From: Myxococcus llanfairpwllgwyngyllgogerychwyrndrobwllllantysiliogogogochensis
GTDB taxonomy: Bacteria; Myxococcota; Myxococcia; Myxococcales; Myxococcaceae
NCBI RefSeq assembly: GCF_006636215.1
Contig: NZ_VIFM01000115.1
Span: forward strand, 1 to 33,357
Length of the DNA: 33,357 bases
Reading direction: 5' to 3'
Shown piece after piece: positions 8,827-17,452 of this stretch (position 1 is the stretch's first letter; every line of letters starts with the position of its first letter). The notes beneath the pieces were generated by a model. The model did no database searches. It was not told the origin of the DNA and was given only the letters and a program-made list of their open reading frames with translations. The position numbers were made by a program, and so were the translations under genes.

Positions 8827-10503
8827 ATGAGTTCTTCCGACCCCATCGCGACGACCTTCGTCACCCATGAAGTCACCAATCAGGCGCCCCCCCTGGTGTA
8901 CGACGCCTGGAAGACAGACCTCCCGCTGCGCGAGGCCGTGGCACGCGAGGGCGGGGGCTGGGCGGAGGCGGACATCGCGAAGTACGGCCCGCTCGCGGGC
9001 GGCGAATTGATGCAGCTGGGCTTCACCGCCAACGAGAACAAGCCGAAGTTCAAGCCCTTCGACCGCTATGGCAACCGGCTGGACGAGGTGGAGTTCCATC
9101 CGGCCTACCACCGCATCATGGAGGCGGCCGTCGCCCACGGCATCCCCAACTTCGCGTGGCGACACGAGAAGACGGTCGGTGCCCACGTCGCGCGGATGGC
9201 GCTCTCCTATCTGCACAACCAGGCCGACCAGGGGACCAGCTGTCCGCTGACGATGACGTACGCGTGCGTGCCCACGTTCCGGGCACACGCGGGGCTCGCG
9301 GAGAAGTGGCTGCCGCTCGTCACGTCCACCACGTACGACTCGCGCTTCCAGCCCTCCGAGCAGAAGAAGGGCGTCACCATCGGCATGGGCATGACGGAGA
9401 AGCAGGGCGGCTCCGACGTGCGCAGCAACAGCACGCGCGCGCACCAACTGGGCGCGAAGGGGCCGGGCAATCCCTACGCGCTCGTGGGGCACAAGTTCTT
9501 CTTCTCCGCGCCCATGAGCGACGCCTTCTTCGTCCTGGCCCAGGCCGAGGGCGGCCTGTCGTGCTTCCTGCTGCCGCGCTTCACGCCGGAGGGCACGCGC
9601 AACGCCATCCGCATCCAGCGGCTCAAGGACAAGCTGGGCGACTGGAGCAACGCCAGCTCGGAGGTGGAGTTCCAGGGCGCGGTGGCCTTCATGGTCGGCG
9701 AGGAAGGCCGGGGCGTGGCGACCATCCTGGAGATGGTGGCCCTCACTCGGCAGGACTGCATGATTGGCTCCAGCAGCTTGATGCGTCAGGCGCTCGTGCA
9801 GGCCATCCACCACGCGCGGCACCGCAAGGCGTTCGGCCGGCGGCTCATCGAACAGCCGCTGATGATGAACGTGCTCGCGGACCTGGCGCTCGAGTCGGAG
9901 GCCCACACCGTGCTGACGGCGCGCGTGTCCCGCGCCGTGGACGCAAGCCACCGCGACGAGCGCGAGGCCGCCTTCGCGCGCATGGCCACCGCCGTGGGCA
10001 AGTACTGGGTGTGCAAGCGCGCCCCCACCTTCGTCAACGAGGCGCAGGAGTGCCTGGGCGGCGCCGGCTACGTCGAGGAGTCCAACCTGGCGCGGCTGTA
10101 CCGGCAGGCGCCCCTGAACTCCATCTGGGAGGGCAGCGGCAACATCCAGTGCCTGGACGTGCTGCGCGCGGCCACCCGAGAGCCCGCCAGCCGCGAGGCC
10201 CTGTTCCAGGAGCTGATGGCGGCCCAGGGCGGCCACCCCGCGCTCGACGCGGAGCTGGCGCGCATCGCCAAGGACTTCTCGGACACCGCCACGCTGGAGA
10301 CGCGCTCGCGCTTCGTCGTGGAGCGGCTCGCCCTGGCGCTCCAGGCCTCCCTGCTGCTGCGCGCCGGAAACAGCCAGGTCGCCGATGCCTTCTGCGAGTC
10401 CCGGCTCGGAGGCGCGCACGGCAACTGCTTCGGGACCCTGCCCGCCCACGCCCCGATGAAGGCCCTCATCGAGCGAGCCTTCAGCGAAGGCGCCGTGAGC
10501 TGA
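8827..10503 (+). CDS. aidB: AidB-type acyl-CoA dehydrogenase
   Basis: The 558-residue flavoprotein has the block order of the AidB branch of acyl-CoA dehydrogenases. These include the FAD/substrate-loop segment GMGMTEKQGGSDVRSN, the KDKLGDWSNASSEVEF block, and the C-terminal LNSIWEGSGNIQCLDVLR. E435 in IWEGSGN corresponds to the usual catalytic base. In E. coli, AidB belongs to the adaptive response to alkylating agents and binds DNA; whether this protein acts in DNA protection or in acyl-CoA oxidation is open. The start at the ATG at 8827 gives an N-terminus (SSSDPIATTFVTHEVTNQAPPL) like that of E. coli AidB; the longer frame back to 8386 overlaps the previous gene. It has no alkylation-repair neighbours and looks monocistronic. 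Confidence 0.88.
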   Translation: MSSSDPIATTFVTHEVTNQAPPLVYDAWKTDLPLREAVAREGGGWAEADIAKYGPLAGGELMQLGFTANENKPKFKPFDRYGNRLDEVEFHPAYHRIMEAAVAHGIPNFAWRHEKTVGAHVARMALSYLHNQADQGTSCPLTMTYACVPTFRAHAGLAEKWLPLVTSTTYDSRFQPSEQKKGVTIGMGMTEKQGGSDVRSNSTRAHQLGAKGPGNPYALVGHKFFFSAPMSDAFFVLAQAEGGLSCFLLPRFTPEGTRNAIRIQRLKDKLGDWSNASSEVEFQGAVAFMVGEEGRGVATILEMVALTRQDCMIGSSSLMRQALVQAIHHARHRKAFGRRLIEQPLMMNVLADLALESEAHTVLTARVSRAVDASHRDEREAAFARMATAVGKYWVCKRAPTFVNEAQECLGGAGYVEESNLARLYRQAPLNSIWEGSGNIQCLDVLRAATREPASREALFQELMAAQGGHPALDAELARIAKDFSDTATLETRSRFVVERLALALQASLLLRAGNSQVADAFCESRLGGAHGNCFGTLPAHAPMKALIERAFSEGAVS

Positions 10504-10589
10504 CCCGGGGCGAGGCGCGCGCCCTCTGGAAGTCGGGCCCCTTGCCTGCCCGTACGCCCTGTCCCGGCCCACACCGCCGGGCAGGGAGG

Positions 10590-10620
10590 CTTCCGCCCCG
10601 CCCATCGCCACTGGGGGAAG
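10590..10620 (+). terminator. Possible terminator hairpin after aidB
   Basis: CTTCC (10590-10594) pairs with GGAAG (10616-10620), and after a bulged G, CCC pairs with GGG, leaving a 14-nt loop. It lies 87 nt after the aidB stop and just before the histidine kinase gene. The structure is modest. Confidence 0.3.
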
Positions 10621-10648
10621 GTGGCGCCTTCGTCTACTGGACGAAAGG

Positions 10649-11926
10649 GTGAGACAGCCGCTTGCATGGCGACAATTGCGTGTTCTCCTAGGTGGCTGGA
10701 AGCGGGGCACCTTGGGCGACAACCACGACCACCTTCTGAACTCCGGTAACGGAGCCATCACCTATTCGAGAGGTGAACACTCCCGTCGGGACACGGAGGA
10801 CCAGCTCCGTCTGCTCATCTCCAGCGTCACGGACTACGCCATCCTGACGTTGGACGTACGCGGCTACATCGCGAGCTGGAACCTGGGGGCGGAGCGCATC
10901 AAGGGCTACCTGGCCGAGGAAATCCTGGGCCAGCACTTCAGCCGCTTCTACCCGCCCGAGGACGTCGCCTGGGGCAAGCCCGAGTGGGAGCTGGAGTCCG
11001 CCATCCGGCTGGGCCGGTTCGAGGACGAGGGCTGGCGCATCCGCAAGGACGGGACGCGGTTCTGGGCCAACGTCGTCATCACCGCCCTCTTCGATGAGAC
11101 GGGAGAGCTGCGCGGCTTCGGCAAGGTGACGCGGGACTTCACCCAGCGCAAGCACGCCGAGGAGACGCGAGAGATGGAGCGGCTGCGCGAGGCCCTGCAC
11201 GCCCGCGACGAGTTCCTGTCCGTGGCCTCACACGAGCTGAAGACGCCGCTCACGCCCCTCCAGTTGAAGCTGTCCGCCATGCGCCGCACCGCCGAGAGCA
11301 ACCCCGAAGCGCTCGTGGCGGACGGACGACTCGCCCGGGAGCTCGCCGCGGCGAGCGGTCAGGTGCGCAAGCTCGCCGACCTCATCGATGACCTGCTGGA
11401 TGTGTCGCGCATCAACGTGGGCAGGCTCCCGCTGGAGCCGGCGCGCATGGACCTGTCCGCCCTGGTGCGGGACGTCACCACGCGCTACGAGGCCCAGGCC
11501 GCCGCCGCGGGGTGTCGCCTGGAGCTCGACGTCCCCACCAGCCTGGAGGGGATGTGGGACCGGCGGCGGATGGACCAGGCCGTGACGAACCTGGTCACCA
11601 ACGCCATCAAGTACGGCGCGGGCAAGCCCATCCGCCTGAGCCTGAGCGCCGACGACACCACCGTGGTGCTCACCGTGCAGGACGAGGGCATCGGCATCGC
11701 CCCCACGCAGCAGCACCGCATCTTCGAGCGCTTCGTGCGCGCCGTCTCCGAGCGCAACTACGGCGGCATGGGACTGGGCCTCTTCATCACCCACCAGATT
11801 GTCGAGGCCCATGGCGGGAGCATCCAGGTAGAGAGTCAGCTGGGGCGCGGCTCGACCTTCACCCTCCGGATTCCCATGAAGAGACTGCCGACGACGGGCG
11901 GCCCGGGGATGAGCACCCGCGCCTGA
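10649..11926 (+). CDS. PAS-domain sensor histidine kinase (cytoplasmic)
   Basis: The protein has a PAS domain (approx. residues 50-165: DYAILTLDVRGYIASWN, then GFGKVTRDFTQRKHAEE). A HisKA domain follows with H195 in VASHELKTPL. The HATPase domain carries the N box NLVTNAIKYG, G1 DEGIGIAP and G2 GGMGLGLFIT. No transmembrane segment is visible, so it should sense an intracellular signal through the PAS domain and autophosphorylate on H195. No response regulator lies next to it. The start is uncertain: no ATG precedes the PAS domain in frame. The GTG at 10649 is the longest option, and a TTG near 10711 (after GGAAGCGGGG) is equally possible and would shorten the protein by about 20 residues. Confidence 0.87.
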   Translation: MRQPLAWRQLRVLLGGWKRGTLGDNHDHLLNSGNGAITYSRGEHSRRDTEDQLRLLISSVTDYAILTLDVRGYIASWNLGAERIKGYLAEEILGQHFSRFYPPEDVAWGKPEWELESAIRLGRFEDEGWRIRKDGTRFWANVVITALFDETGELRGFGKVTRDFTQRKHAEETREMERLREALHARDEFLSVASHELKTPLTPLQLKLSAMRRTAESNPEALVADGRLARELAAASGQVRKLADLIDDLLDVSRINVGRLPLEPARMDLSALVRDVTTRYEAQAAAAGCRLELDVPTSLEGMWDRRRMDQAVTNLVTNAIKYGAGKPIRLSLSADDTTVVLTVQDEGIGIAPTQQHRIFERFVRAVSERNYGGMGLGLFITHQIVEAHGGSIQVESQLGRGSTFTLRIPMKRLPTTGGPGMSTRA

Positions 11927-11964
11927 GCGGCGAGCGCGTCTTCCCGCGACACCAAGGCCCCGAT

Positions 11965-11991
11965 GCGCCAGCCCTCGGTCGAGGCTGGCGC
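11965..11991. terminator. Bidirectional terminator hairpin between convergent genes
   Basis: GCGCCAGCC (11965-11973) and GGCTGGCGC (11983-11991) form a perfect 9-bp stem with a 9-nt loop. It lies between the 3' ends of the histidine kinase (+) and the lipoprotein gene (-), where a shared terminator would be expected. There is no T-tract on either strand. Confidence 0.6.
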
Positions 11992-12016
11992 CGGACGGGC
12001 GTGAAGGTGGGGCCCG

Positions 12017-13429
12017 CTACTGGAAGCTCACCTTGCCGTCGCGCTGGTAGCAGACGTGGGGCGTGCTGTCCGTCGGGCGGACCGCTACGCTCGGACGTGA
12101 GCCCTCCTGCACCGTGCCCAGTTGGGTATAGGTCCAGAAACCCCGCGCATCCGGGGTGATGAGCTCCAGCTTCGTCCCATGGCGCTGGGCGATGAAGACC
12201 TTGCCTCCGCCGTAGGTCATGTCGTTCGAGTCGTTCTCGAAGTCGACCGGCGAGGTGGCCAGGGTGCTGGACGTGATGGGCGACTTCACCGTGATGTCCT
12301 GCAGAGCGCTCCTCGCGCCGTCGACGCCGCCGCTGGACAGGAGCAGCAGGTGCTGGCTCGGCCCCCAGACCGCGGAGAGCCACAACGTGTTCTCCAGCGT
12401 CACACCGTCCAGACGGGTGCGGTCGGTGGCCGCGCCGGGCCTCACGCTCACGTAGGTATCCGAGCTGGAGTTCGCATTGGACGGGATGTACAGCGTGCCC
12501 GAGGCGTCGAAGTTGACGTCGCCCATGAGGATCGACATGTTGTGCTGCGCGATGCCCCAGGTGCCCGGCGCCGTCCGGGTGGCGACGCGGACTCCCGTCC
12601 CGGCCGAGCCATCGCTGAAGACGACGGTGGGCTGCAGGCCCTGGTTGGGATTGAGCGCGACACTCACCCGCGTATAGGACGTGCGGTTGGTGGGCTCGAC
12701 TTCCTCGCGGACCCAGCTGCCATTGACGCGCGTGGCATAGTTCATCCGCCAGTTGGCCGCCGTCGTGCCGGGCAGGCCCGGCCCCTTGAGATAGACGACG
12801 TGCGGCGTCCCGCTCGCCACGTCCAGCGTCAGGGCGATGTTCCAGTTCAACACGTAGGTGCCGCCGTTGTTGAAGCCCGGGCCATCAATCTGCTCCGTCG
12901 TCCACGTCGTACCGTCCCAGGTCGCGTACCACAGCCCCCGGTGGGTCTCGTTCGTGTAGACGAGGTGCCCCTTGCCGGCGTTGTCGAAAGCCAGCTCGCA
13001 GAGCACCCCCGTCACGTCCGGCCCCGCGTCCACCCCCGTCACCGGGACGACGACGGCGGAGGCCACCACGCTGAAGTTGAACGAGCCCTCGGCCGTCTTC
13101 CCCGACTCCGTCTCCACGGAGACGGACAGGGACGCCGTCCCCTCCTTCGGCAGCGTCCACGTGACTCGCTCGGCTTCGGCCGCGACGACGCCGGCGTTGG
13201 CGCTCCAGCGCACGGCCTTGAAGACCTCACCCGCGGCGGTGACCTTGAAGCGCTCCTGCGTCCCCTCGACATAGGGGCCCTCGCCCGTCTCGCGCTCGAT
13301 GAGCAGCACCACCGTTCCGGAGCCGTGCGAGTCGATGACCTCCGCCTTCTTCTGCTCGCTGTCACACGCGGCGAACAGCGTCGTGCTGCCCACCAGGAGA
13401 ATCCACGAAACCACCAGCTTCTTCAGCAT
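12017..13429 (-). CDS. Lipoprotein with Ig-like and beta-propeller-like regions
   Basis: The 470-residue protein begins at the ATG at 13429, preceded by GGGGAG; this start gives a lipoprotein signal with C22 in LFAAC-DSEQ. The 27 extra residues of the longer frame precede this signal and are rejected. Residues approx. 35-120 look like a cadherin/Ig-like module (WSANAGVVAAEAERVTWTLP, then SGSFNFSV-like strands). Residues approx. 140-470 contain repeated short strands such as GKGHLVYTNETHRGLWYATWDG and GTPHVVYLKG, as in BNR/sialidase-like propellers of surface lipoproteins. No catalytic motif is recognised. It probably acts at the cell envelope; the function is unknown. Confidence 0.8.
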   Translation of the reverse strand: MLKKLVVSWILLVGSTTLFAACDSEQKKAEVIDSHGSGTVVLLIERETGEGPYVEGTQERFKVTAAGEVFKAVRWSANAGVVAAEAERVTWTLPKEGTASLSVSVETESGKTAEGSFNFSVVASAVVVPVTGVDAGPDVTGVLCELAFDNAGKGHLVYTNETHRGLWYATWDGTTWTTEQIDGPGFNNGGTYVLNWNIALTLDVASGTPHVVYLKGPGLPGTTAANWRMNYATRVNGSWVREEVEPTNRTSYTRVSVALNPNQGLQPTVVFSDGSAGTGVRVATRTAPGTWGIAQHNMSILMGDVNFDASGTLYIPSNANSSSDTYVSVRPGAATDRTRLDGVTLENTLWLSAVWGPSQHLLLLSSGGVDGARSALQDITVKSPITSSTLATSPVDFENDSNDMTYGGGKVFIAQRHGTKLELITPDARGFWTYTQLGTVQEGSRPSVAVRPTDSTPHVCYQRDGKVSFQ

Positions 13430-13451
13430 GACCCGTACTCCCCGTCGATGA

Positions 13452-13479
13452 GGTCCGACGAACCCCTGCCCGTCGGACC
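13452..13479 (-). promoter_or_regulatory. Perfect inverted repeat in the lipoprotein leader
   Basis: GGTCCGACG (13452-13460) and CGTCGGACC (13471-13479) are perfect 9-bp arms around a 10-nt spacer. The repeat ends 23 bp before the start codon of the lipoprotein gene, with the GGGGAG ribosome binding site between. It could be a repressor operator or a leader hairpin; the sequence does not decide. Confidence 0.45.
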
Positions 13480-13597
13480 GGAGCCGTACTCGCTCCATGC
13501 AACGCATCAACGAGACGGCCTCACGGAAGTCTTATGAAAAGCGAGACATGCCGAAAGAAAGTCATGGAAGGGGCTCGATACAAGGGCGGGCGTGCCC

Positions 13598-15544
13598 TCA
13601 CGGCGCGCCCTGCGCCTGCTGTCCTGGAGGTTGGCGCCTGCCGGTGGGAGTGGAGACCGCCGCCTGGGTGTGGTCCACGAAGAGCAGCCCGTCATAGGCG
13701 GACGCGGCGCGGATGGACCGGGGCTGGATGGCCTTGCTGTAGACGGCACCATAATTGCGAGTGTACCGGGGCTGCATGAAGAACTCCGCCGCGCCGCCGC
13801 CGCGCGGCAGGCTCCGCAGGTCGAGCGCGAACGCGGACACTTGAGCCTGGGCGAGCGTTCCATCGAGCCAGCCGATTTCCGCGGGAGGGAGGGTGTGGGC
13901 GGTGAGACCCCGTCGCGGCTCGTTCGGCTCGCTCGGCACGTGCACGGCCTGGAACGCGCCCTGATTGAAGGCAAAGCCAAAGACATACAGTTGCTGACCG
14001 AGGGCCTCGCGCAGGTGCTGCCCCATGGGCGTCACCGCGTTGCGGCCCGTGGCGGCGACATGACCGTTGTGCGCCCAGAGCACCATCCGGGCCTCGGGGC
14101 CCTCGTGCTCGAGAATCCAGCGTGCGTTCTCCGCCATCGCCCGGTCCCGGAGGTTGTCATCGGAGAGCTGGCCCACGACGGTTTCGGCGAACTGACCGAG
14201 CACCCTCGCGTGGCGAGCCACCAGCGCCTGGGCCTTCGCGGAAGCCTTGCGTGGGGGGAGCTGACGCAGGCGGGCCTCGATGTCCGCGACGAGCCCCGCG
14301 AGCACCTGGCCGGTCTTCACCTGGCGAAGCTCGGGGCCCTGCCGCGTGTCGAGGAACGGCGCCATCGGCCCGGCCAGTCGCTGGTGGAAGGCGGGGTCCA
14401 CCTGGGCGAAGAAATCGAGGACGGCCCGCGAGGAGGCGGCGGTGGCCTGCATGTCCACGCCGTAGAACTTGAGCTTCCTGGCGTGGCGCGGGTCGGCGTT
14501 GTAGGCGCGCATCCACCGGATGAGGGCCAGCACCTCCTCGGTGTCCCAGGTCCAGAAGTAGAGGCCCGCGAGGCCCTTCGCCGGGTCGCCCTTGCCGGTG
14601 AGGACGTACTCGTTGAGCGCGAGCGCCTCTCCGAAGCTGGCTTCAATCGCGAAGACGGTGAAGCCCAGCTCCGTGGCGAGGAACTCCAGCATCCGGTGTT
14701 TGAGCTGGAAGAACTCGCGGGTGCCGTGTGTGGCTTCACCCAGTGCCACGATGCGGGCCTCGGTGAGCCACGGCTTCAGCGGTTGCAGGTCGGCGAACCC
14801 GTGTCCCGCCTCCACCGAGGTGAGCGGCACCAGGGACTGCTTCACCCACGACACGACCTCCGGAGATGGCGGCGTGGTCTCCGGGAGCGCCAGCGCGGTG
14901 AAGTCCGCCACCGTCACGGACTTGTTGACCGCGATTTCCAGCGAGCGCCCCATGGGCATGAAGCCCTCGGCGTGGACGGCGGCGCCATACCCACCGACGG
15001 GCAGGGCCACCTCGTAGTCGCCGCTCGCATCCGTCTGGACGTAGAGCATGTCGCCCAGGAAATCGCTGTAGCGTCCCAGGAGCAGCCACACGCCCGCGAG
15101 CGGCTTGCCCGACTCCGACTTCACGCTCCCTCGGAGGACCTGCGTTGGCGGAGCGAGCACCACGTCGAGCTCGCGCGGGGCCTCGCCGGCCGCGAGCTTC
15201 ACGTCCATGAGGAAGCCCGCCTCGTGCGCGGTCGCGCTGACAGTGAGGCCGTACTGGCCAGGAGGCAGGTCAGCGAAGTGGAAGCGGCCATCCGGCCCCG
15301 TGCGCATGCGAGCCGCCGGGGGTGAGAGGTCCGGGTTCCAGTCCTCACGGGCGGGAACGAGCGCGACCACGGCGCCATCCACTGGCGTGTTCGTAGTGCT
15401 CCGGACCCGGCCACCCACCGTGACGGTGGCGACAGCGGGGGCTGCCTTCTCGGCGGGAGCGACCGAAGGGGCCGGAACACGTGGCGTGCCGGAGCCGGCG
15501 CACGCGAGGGAAAGCATCAGGCACAGCAGGCGCAGGACTTTCAT
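13598..15544 (-). CDS. Erythromycin-esterase family protein with carboxypeptidase-regulatory-like N-terminus
   Basis: The 648-residue protein starts at 15544. Its first 20 residues (MKVLRLLCLMLSLACAGSG) are a lipoprotein-type signal with a cysteine after SLA. Residues approx. 45-120 (VGGRVRSTTNTPVDGAVVALVP, then GPDGRFHFADLPPGQYGLTV) and 130-200 (RGSVKSESGKPLAGVWLLLG) are two carboxypeptidase-regulatory/CnaB-like beta-sandwich modules. The rest is an erythromycin-esterase-family domain, with ARIVALGEATHGTREFFQLKHRM (key residues E, H in GEATHG), FAIEASFGEALALNEYV and VLWAHNGHVA. The family includes macrolide esterases EreA/EreB and many proteins of unknown substrate. The conserved E and H residues are present, so it is probably an active hydrolase anchored in the envelope. 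Drug resistance should not be assumed. Confidence 0.88.
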   Translation of the reverse strand: MKVLRLLCLMLSLACAGSGTPRVPAPSVAPAEKAAPAVATVTVGGRVRSTTNTPVDGAVVALVPAREDWNPDLSPPAARMRTGPDGRFHFADLPPGQYGLTVSATAHEAGFLMDVKLAAGEAPRELDVVLAPPTQVLRGSVKSESGKPLAGVWLLLGRYSDFLGDMLYVQTDASGDYEVALPVGGYGAAVHAEGFMPMGRSLEIAVNKSVTVADFTALALPETTPPSPEVVSWVKQSLVPLTSVEAGHGFADLQPLKPWLTEARIVALGEATHGTREFFQLKHRMLEFLATELGFTVFAIEASFGEALALNEYVLTGKGDPAKGLAGLYFWTWDTEEVLALIRWMRAYNADPRHARKLKFYGVDMQATAASSRAVLDFFAQVDPAFHQRLAGPMAPFLDTRQGPELRQVKTGQVLAGLVADIEARLRQLPPRKASAKAQALVARHARVLGQFAETVVGQLSDDNLRDRAMAENARWILEHEGPEARMVLWAHNGHVAATGRNAVTPMGQHLREALGQQLYVFGFAFNQGAFQAVHVPSEPNEPRRGLTAHTLPPAEIGWLDGTLAQAQVSAFALDLRSLPRGGGAAEFFMQPRYTRNYGAVYSKAIQPRSIRAASAYDGLLFVDHTQAAVSTPTGRRQPPGQQAQGAP

Positions 15545-15547
15545 GCG

Positions 15548-15695
15548 GACCTCGGGATGGACGACGGGGGTGCGGCCAGGACGCGAAGGGCGCACGAGCC
15601 CCAGCACGTCCAACGTGAAGTGACCTCGGGATGGATGACGGGAGTGCGGCCGGGACGCGAAGGGCGCAGGAGGCCCAGCACGTCCGGCGCGAATG
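15548..15695. repeat. Tandem duplication, two 74-bp units
   Basis: Units 15548-15621 and 15622-15695 align without gaps with about 10 mismatches in 74 positions. Each begins GACCTCGGGATGGA and contains GGACGCGAAGGGCGCA and CCCAGCACGTCC. The array starts three bases upstream of the erythromycin-esterase-family start codon, so it occupies that gene's leader and promoter area. 74 is not a multiple of three, so it is not a coding repeat. Confidence 0.85.
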
Positions 15696-15720
15696 GACAT
15701 CAGGATGAAGCAGGGCGCGG

Positions 15721-15738
15721 GCCTCCTTGGGAGGAGGC
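15721..15738 (-). terminator. Hairpin downstream of the blaR1-like gene
   Basis: GCCTCCT (15721-15727) and AGGAGGC (15732-15738) form a perfect 7-bp stem with a 4-nt loop. It lies about 110 bp beyond the stop of the M56 peptidase gene and before the tandem repeats. It is a plausible terminator for the bla-like operon, without a T-run. Confidence 0.4.
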
Positions 15739-15850
15739 GCTCACCGGTGACAAACGGCGACGGCGCGCGAGTACTCGGATGAAGTCGGGTGCGGGGAACA
15801 GGACGCCCCCGCTCATCTCTCCGCTCGCAGCGGACCGCCGACGGTGACCG

Positions 15851-17452
15851 CTACGGCGAAGCGTCCGCCAGGAAATCGCTCGGGATGACGAAGCGCGTGA
15901 CGACCGGTTCGACCACTTGGATGTCCGAAAGAGTGAGCGAGCCGAACAGGTCGGACTCCTCACGGATGGCATAGCCCAGCTCGGCATCCACCCACTGGGT
16001 CAACGTGTCATGCGGAGCGTGGCTCCGGTGCCAACGTCGGGTGAGGCGTCCCTCGACGAGGTCCTCCCCCTGGAGCACGCAGCCCGCCTGATTCTCCGTG
16101 CAACCGCCAGGAAGGTGCAGCGGAAGCCCCAGGTCCCCATCGTCGGTAATCACGTCGTAGGTGCGCGCCCTGACATCCAGGGTCACCTGCTCATGGGTGT
16201 TGACGTCATAGAGGAGCACCAGGACCGAGGACCCATTCTCGGACTCCAGTCGGATGCGCCCACAGCGGGAGACGAAGATGCGGCTGCGCAAGGTGCGCCC
16301 GTCGCTCCGGTAGGAGGCCACGGCGGTGAAGTCCTTGGGATAGACCACGCGGGAGCACACCGCCGTGGCGAGCCCTTGCGAGGACCGTGGAGGCAGGGAC
16401 ATCTCCAGCGGCACCTCCCACGCCCAGGCCGCGCCGGAGACCCCCAACGTCGCGAGCACGCCACCGACGAAACCCACGAGCCGGGCCTTCCGAGGCACCT
16501 CCAACACGGGCGACTGCCCCAGCAGCCGCCGCACCCGCGCCGCGAGCGGCCGTGCACCCGCGCCCAGCGCCAGCATCGAGCCCTCCTGCCGCAGCTCCTC
16601 GAGCCCCAGCAGAGCGCCGGAATACAAGCGGACATCGCCACAGAAGCCCACCGCCGCGTCGTCGCAGCAGTGCTCTCGCTCCAGTCGCACCTGACTGGAC
16701 AGCCAGCGCGCCGCCGGATGGAAGAAGAACAGCGCCTCCACCAGGCACTGCACGAAGTTGACGACGGTGTCATGGCGCCGCACGTGCGTCAGCTCATGCG
16801 CCACCACCGCCTCCAACTGTTCCCGGGTGAGTCGCGCATCCACGCCGCGCGGAAGCACGAGCACCGGCCGCACCAGCCCCAGCACCAACGGAGAGGGCGC
16901 GACAGAGGACTCCCGCACCTCCACCCCACGGCGCAGGCCCAGCCGCTCCGCGACGTGCGACACCGTCAGGCGCATCGACGGGGAGGCCGGCCCCGCAAGG
17001 CGAACCAGTCGCCGCGTCATCCGCAACCAGCCCAGGGCGAGGCGCAAGAGCGCCACACACGCCCCGCTGAACCAGAGACCGCCCAGCACGATGGGCCACG
17101 GGATGTCGAAGGCCACGGGCTCCGTCGCCGCCTGGAACGTCGGGCTCGGGAGGGAGACTCCCGCGAGGGCCTGGGAGTCCTCGACGATGGACGTCACACG
17201 CCCGCTCGCTCCAACCTCCAGCGGCGCCGGAACCGAGTCCGGCGACGACAGCAGCAACGTGACCACGGGCGCGAGCACGAGCGCGGCCAGGGCCAGACAC
17301 CCCACCGCATAACGAGCCCGCGCCGAGCGGTGCCGCAACAACCACAGCGAGGCGGCCGCGACCAGGGCCACGACGCTCGTCTGCCACACGCCATGGGCCA
17401 GCCACAGGGCTACACCTCGCCCCCACTCCGCCATCAGCCAGACGGGGCTCAT
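15851..17452 (-). CDS. BlaR1/MecR1-like M56 membrane metallopeptidase with unusual C-terminal domain
   Basis: The 533-residue protein starts at the ATG at 17452, which overlaps the stop of the blaI-like gene by one base (TGATG); a GTG one codon upstream is possible. The N-terminal half has hydrophobic segments (approx. residues 15-33, 40-62, 95-120) and the zinc-peptidase motif HELTHVRRHD (H219, E220, H223) with EREHCCDDAAV downstream, typical of peptidase M56. Another membrane segment is near 330-350. The C-terminal ~170 residues are not a penicillin-binding domain: there is no SxxK/SxN/KTG set. They read as a beta-rich domain (SRIFVSRCGRIRLESEN, VLVLLYDVNTHEQVTLDV) recalling LolA-like or DUF4412-like folds. 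It probably cleaves the adjacent repressor on an envelope signal. Confidence 0.88.
   Translation of the reverse strand: MSPVWLMAEWGRGVALWLAHGVWQTSVVALVAAASLWLLRHRSARARYAVGCLALAALVLAPVVTLLLSSPDSVPAPLEVGASGRVTSIVEDSQALAGVSLPSPTFQAATEPVAFDIPWPIVLGGLWFSGACVALLRLALGWLRMTRRLVRLAGPASPSMRLTVSHVAERLGLRRGVEVRESSVAPSPLVLGLVRPVLVLPRGVDARLTREQLEAVVAHELTHVRRHDTVVNFVQCLVEALFFFHPAARWLSSQVRLEREHCCDDAAVGFCGDVRLYSGALLGLEELRQEGSMLALGAGARPLAARVRRLLGQSPVLEVPRKARLVGFVGGVLATLGVSGAAWAWEVPLEMSLPPRSSQGLATAVCSRVVYPKDFTAVASYRSDGRTLRSRIFVSRCGRIRLESENGSSVLVLLYDVNTHEQVTLDVRARTYDVITDDGDLGLPLHLPGGCTENQAGCVLQGEDLVEGRLTRRWHRSHAPHDTLTQWVDAELGYAIREESDLFGSLTLSDIQVVEPVVTRFVIPSDFLADASP

Noticed and set aside
8647..10761. 704-codon minus-strand frame opposite aidB
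   Set aside because: No recognisable motif; the plus strand encodes a full-length AidB-like protein.
13592..15325. 577-codon plus-strand frame opposite the erythromycin-esterase-family gene
   Set aside because: Shadow with Arg/His/Gly-rich sequence; conserved esterase blocks are on the minus strand.
15548..15695. Repeats as a possible CRISPR
   Set aside because: Only two directly adjoining units of 74 bp without spacers.
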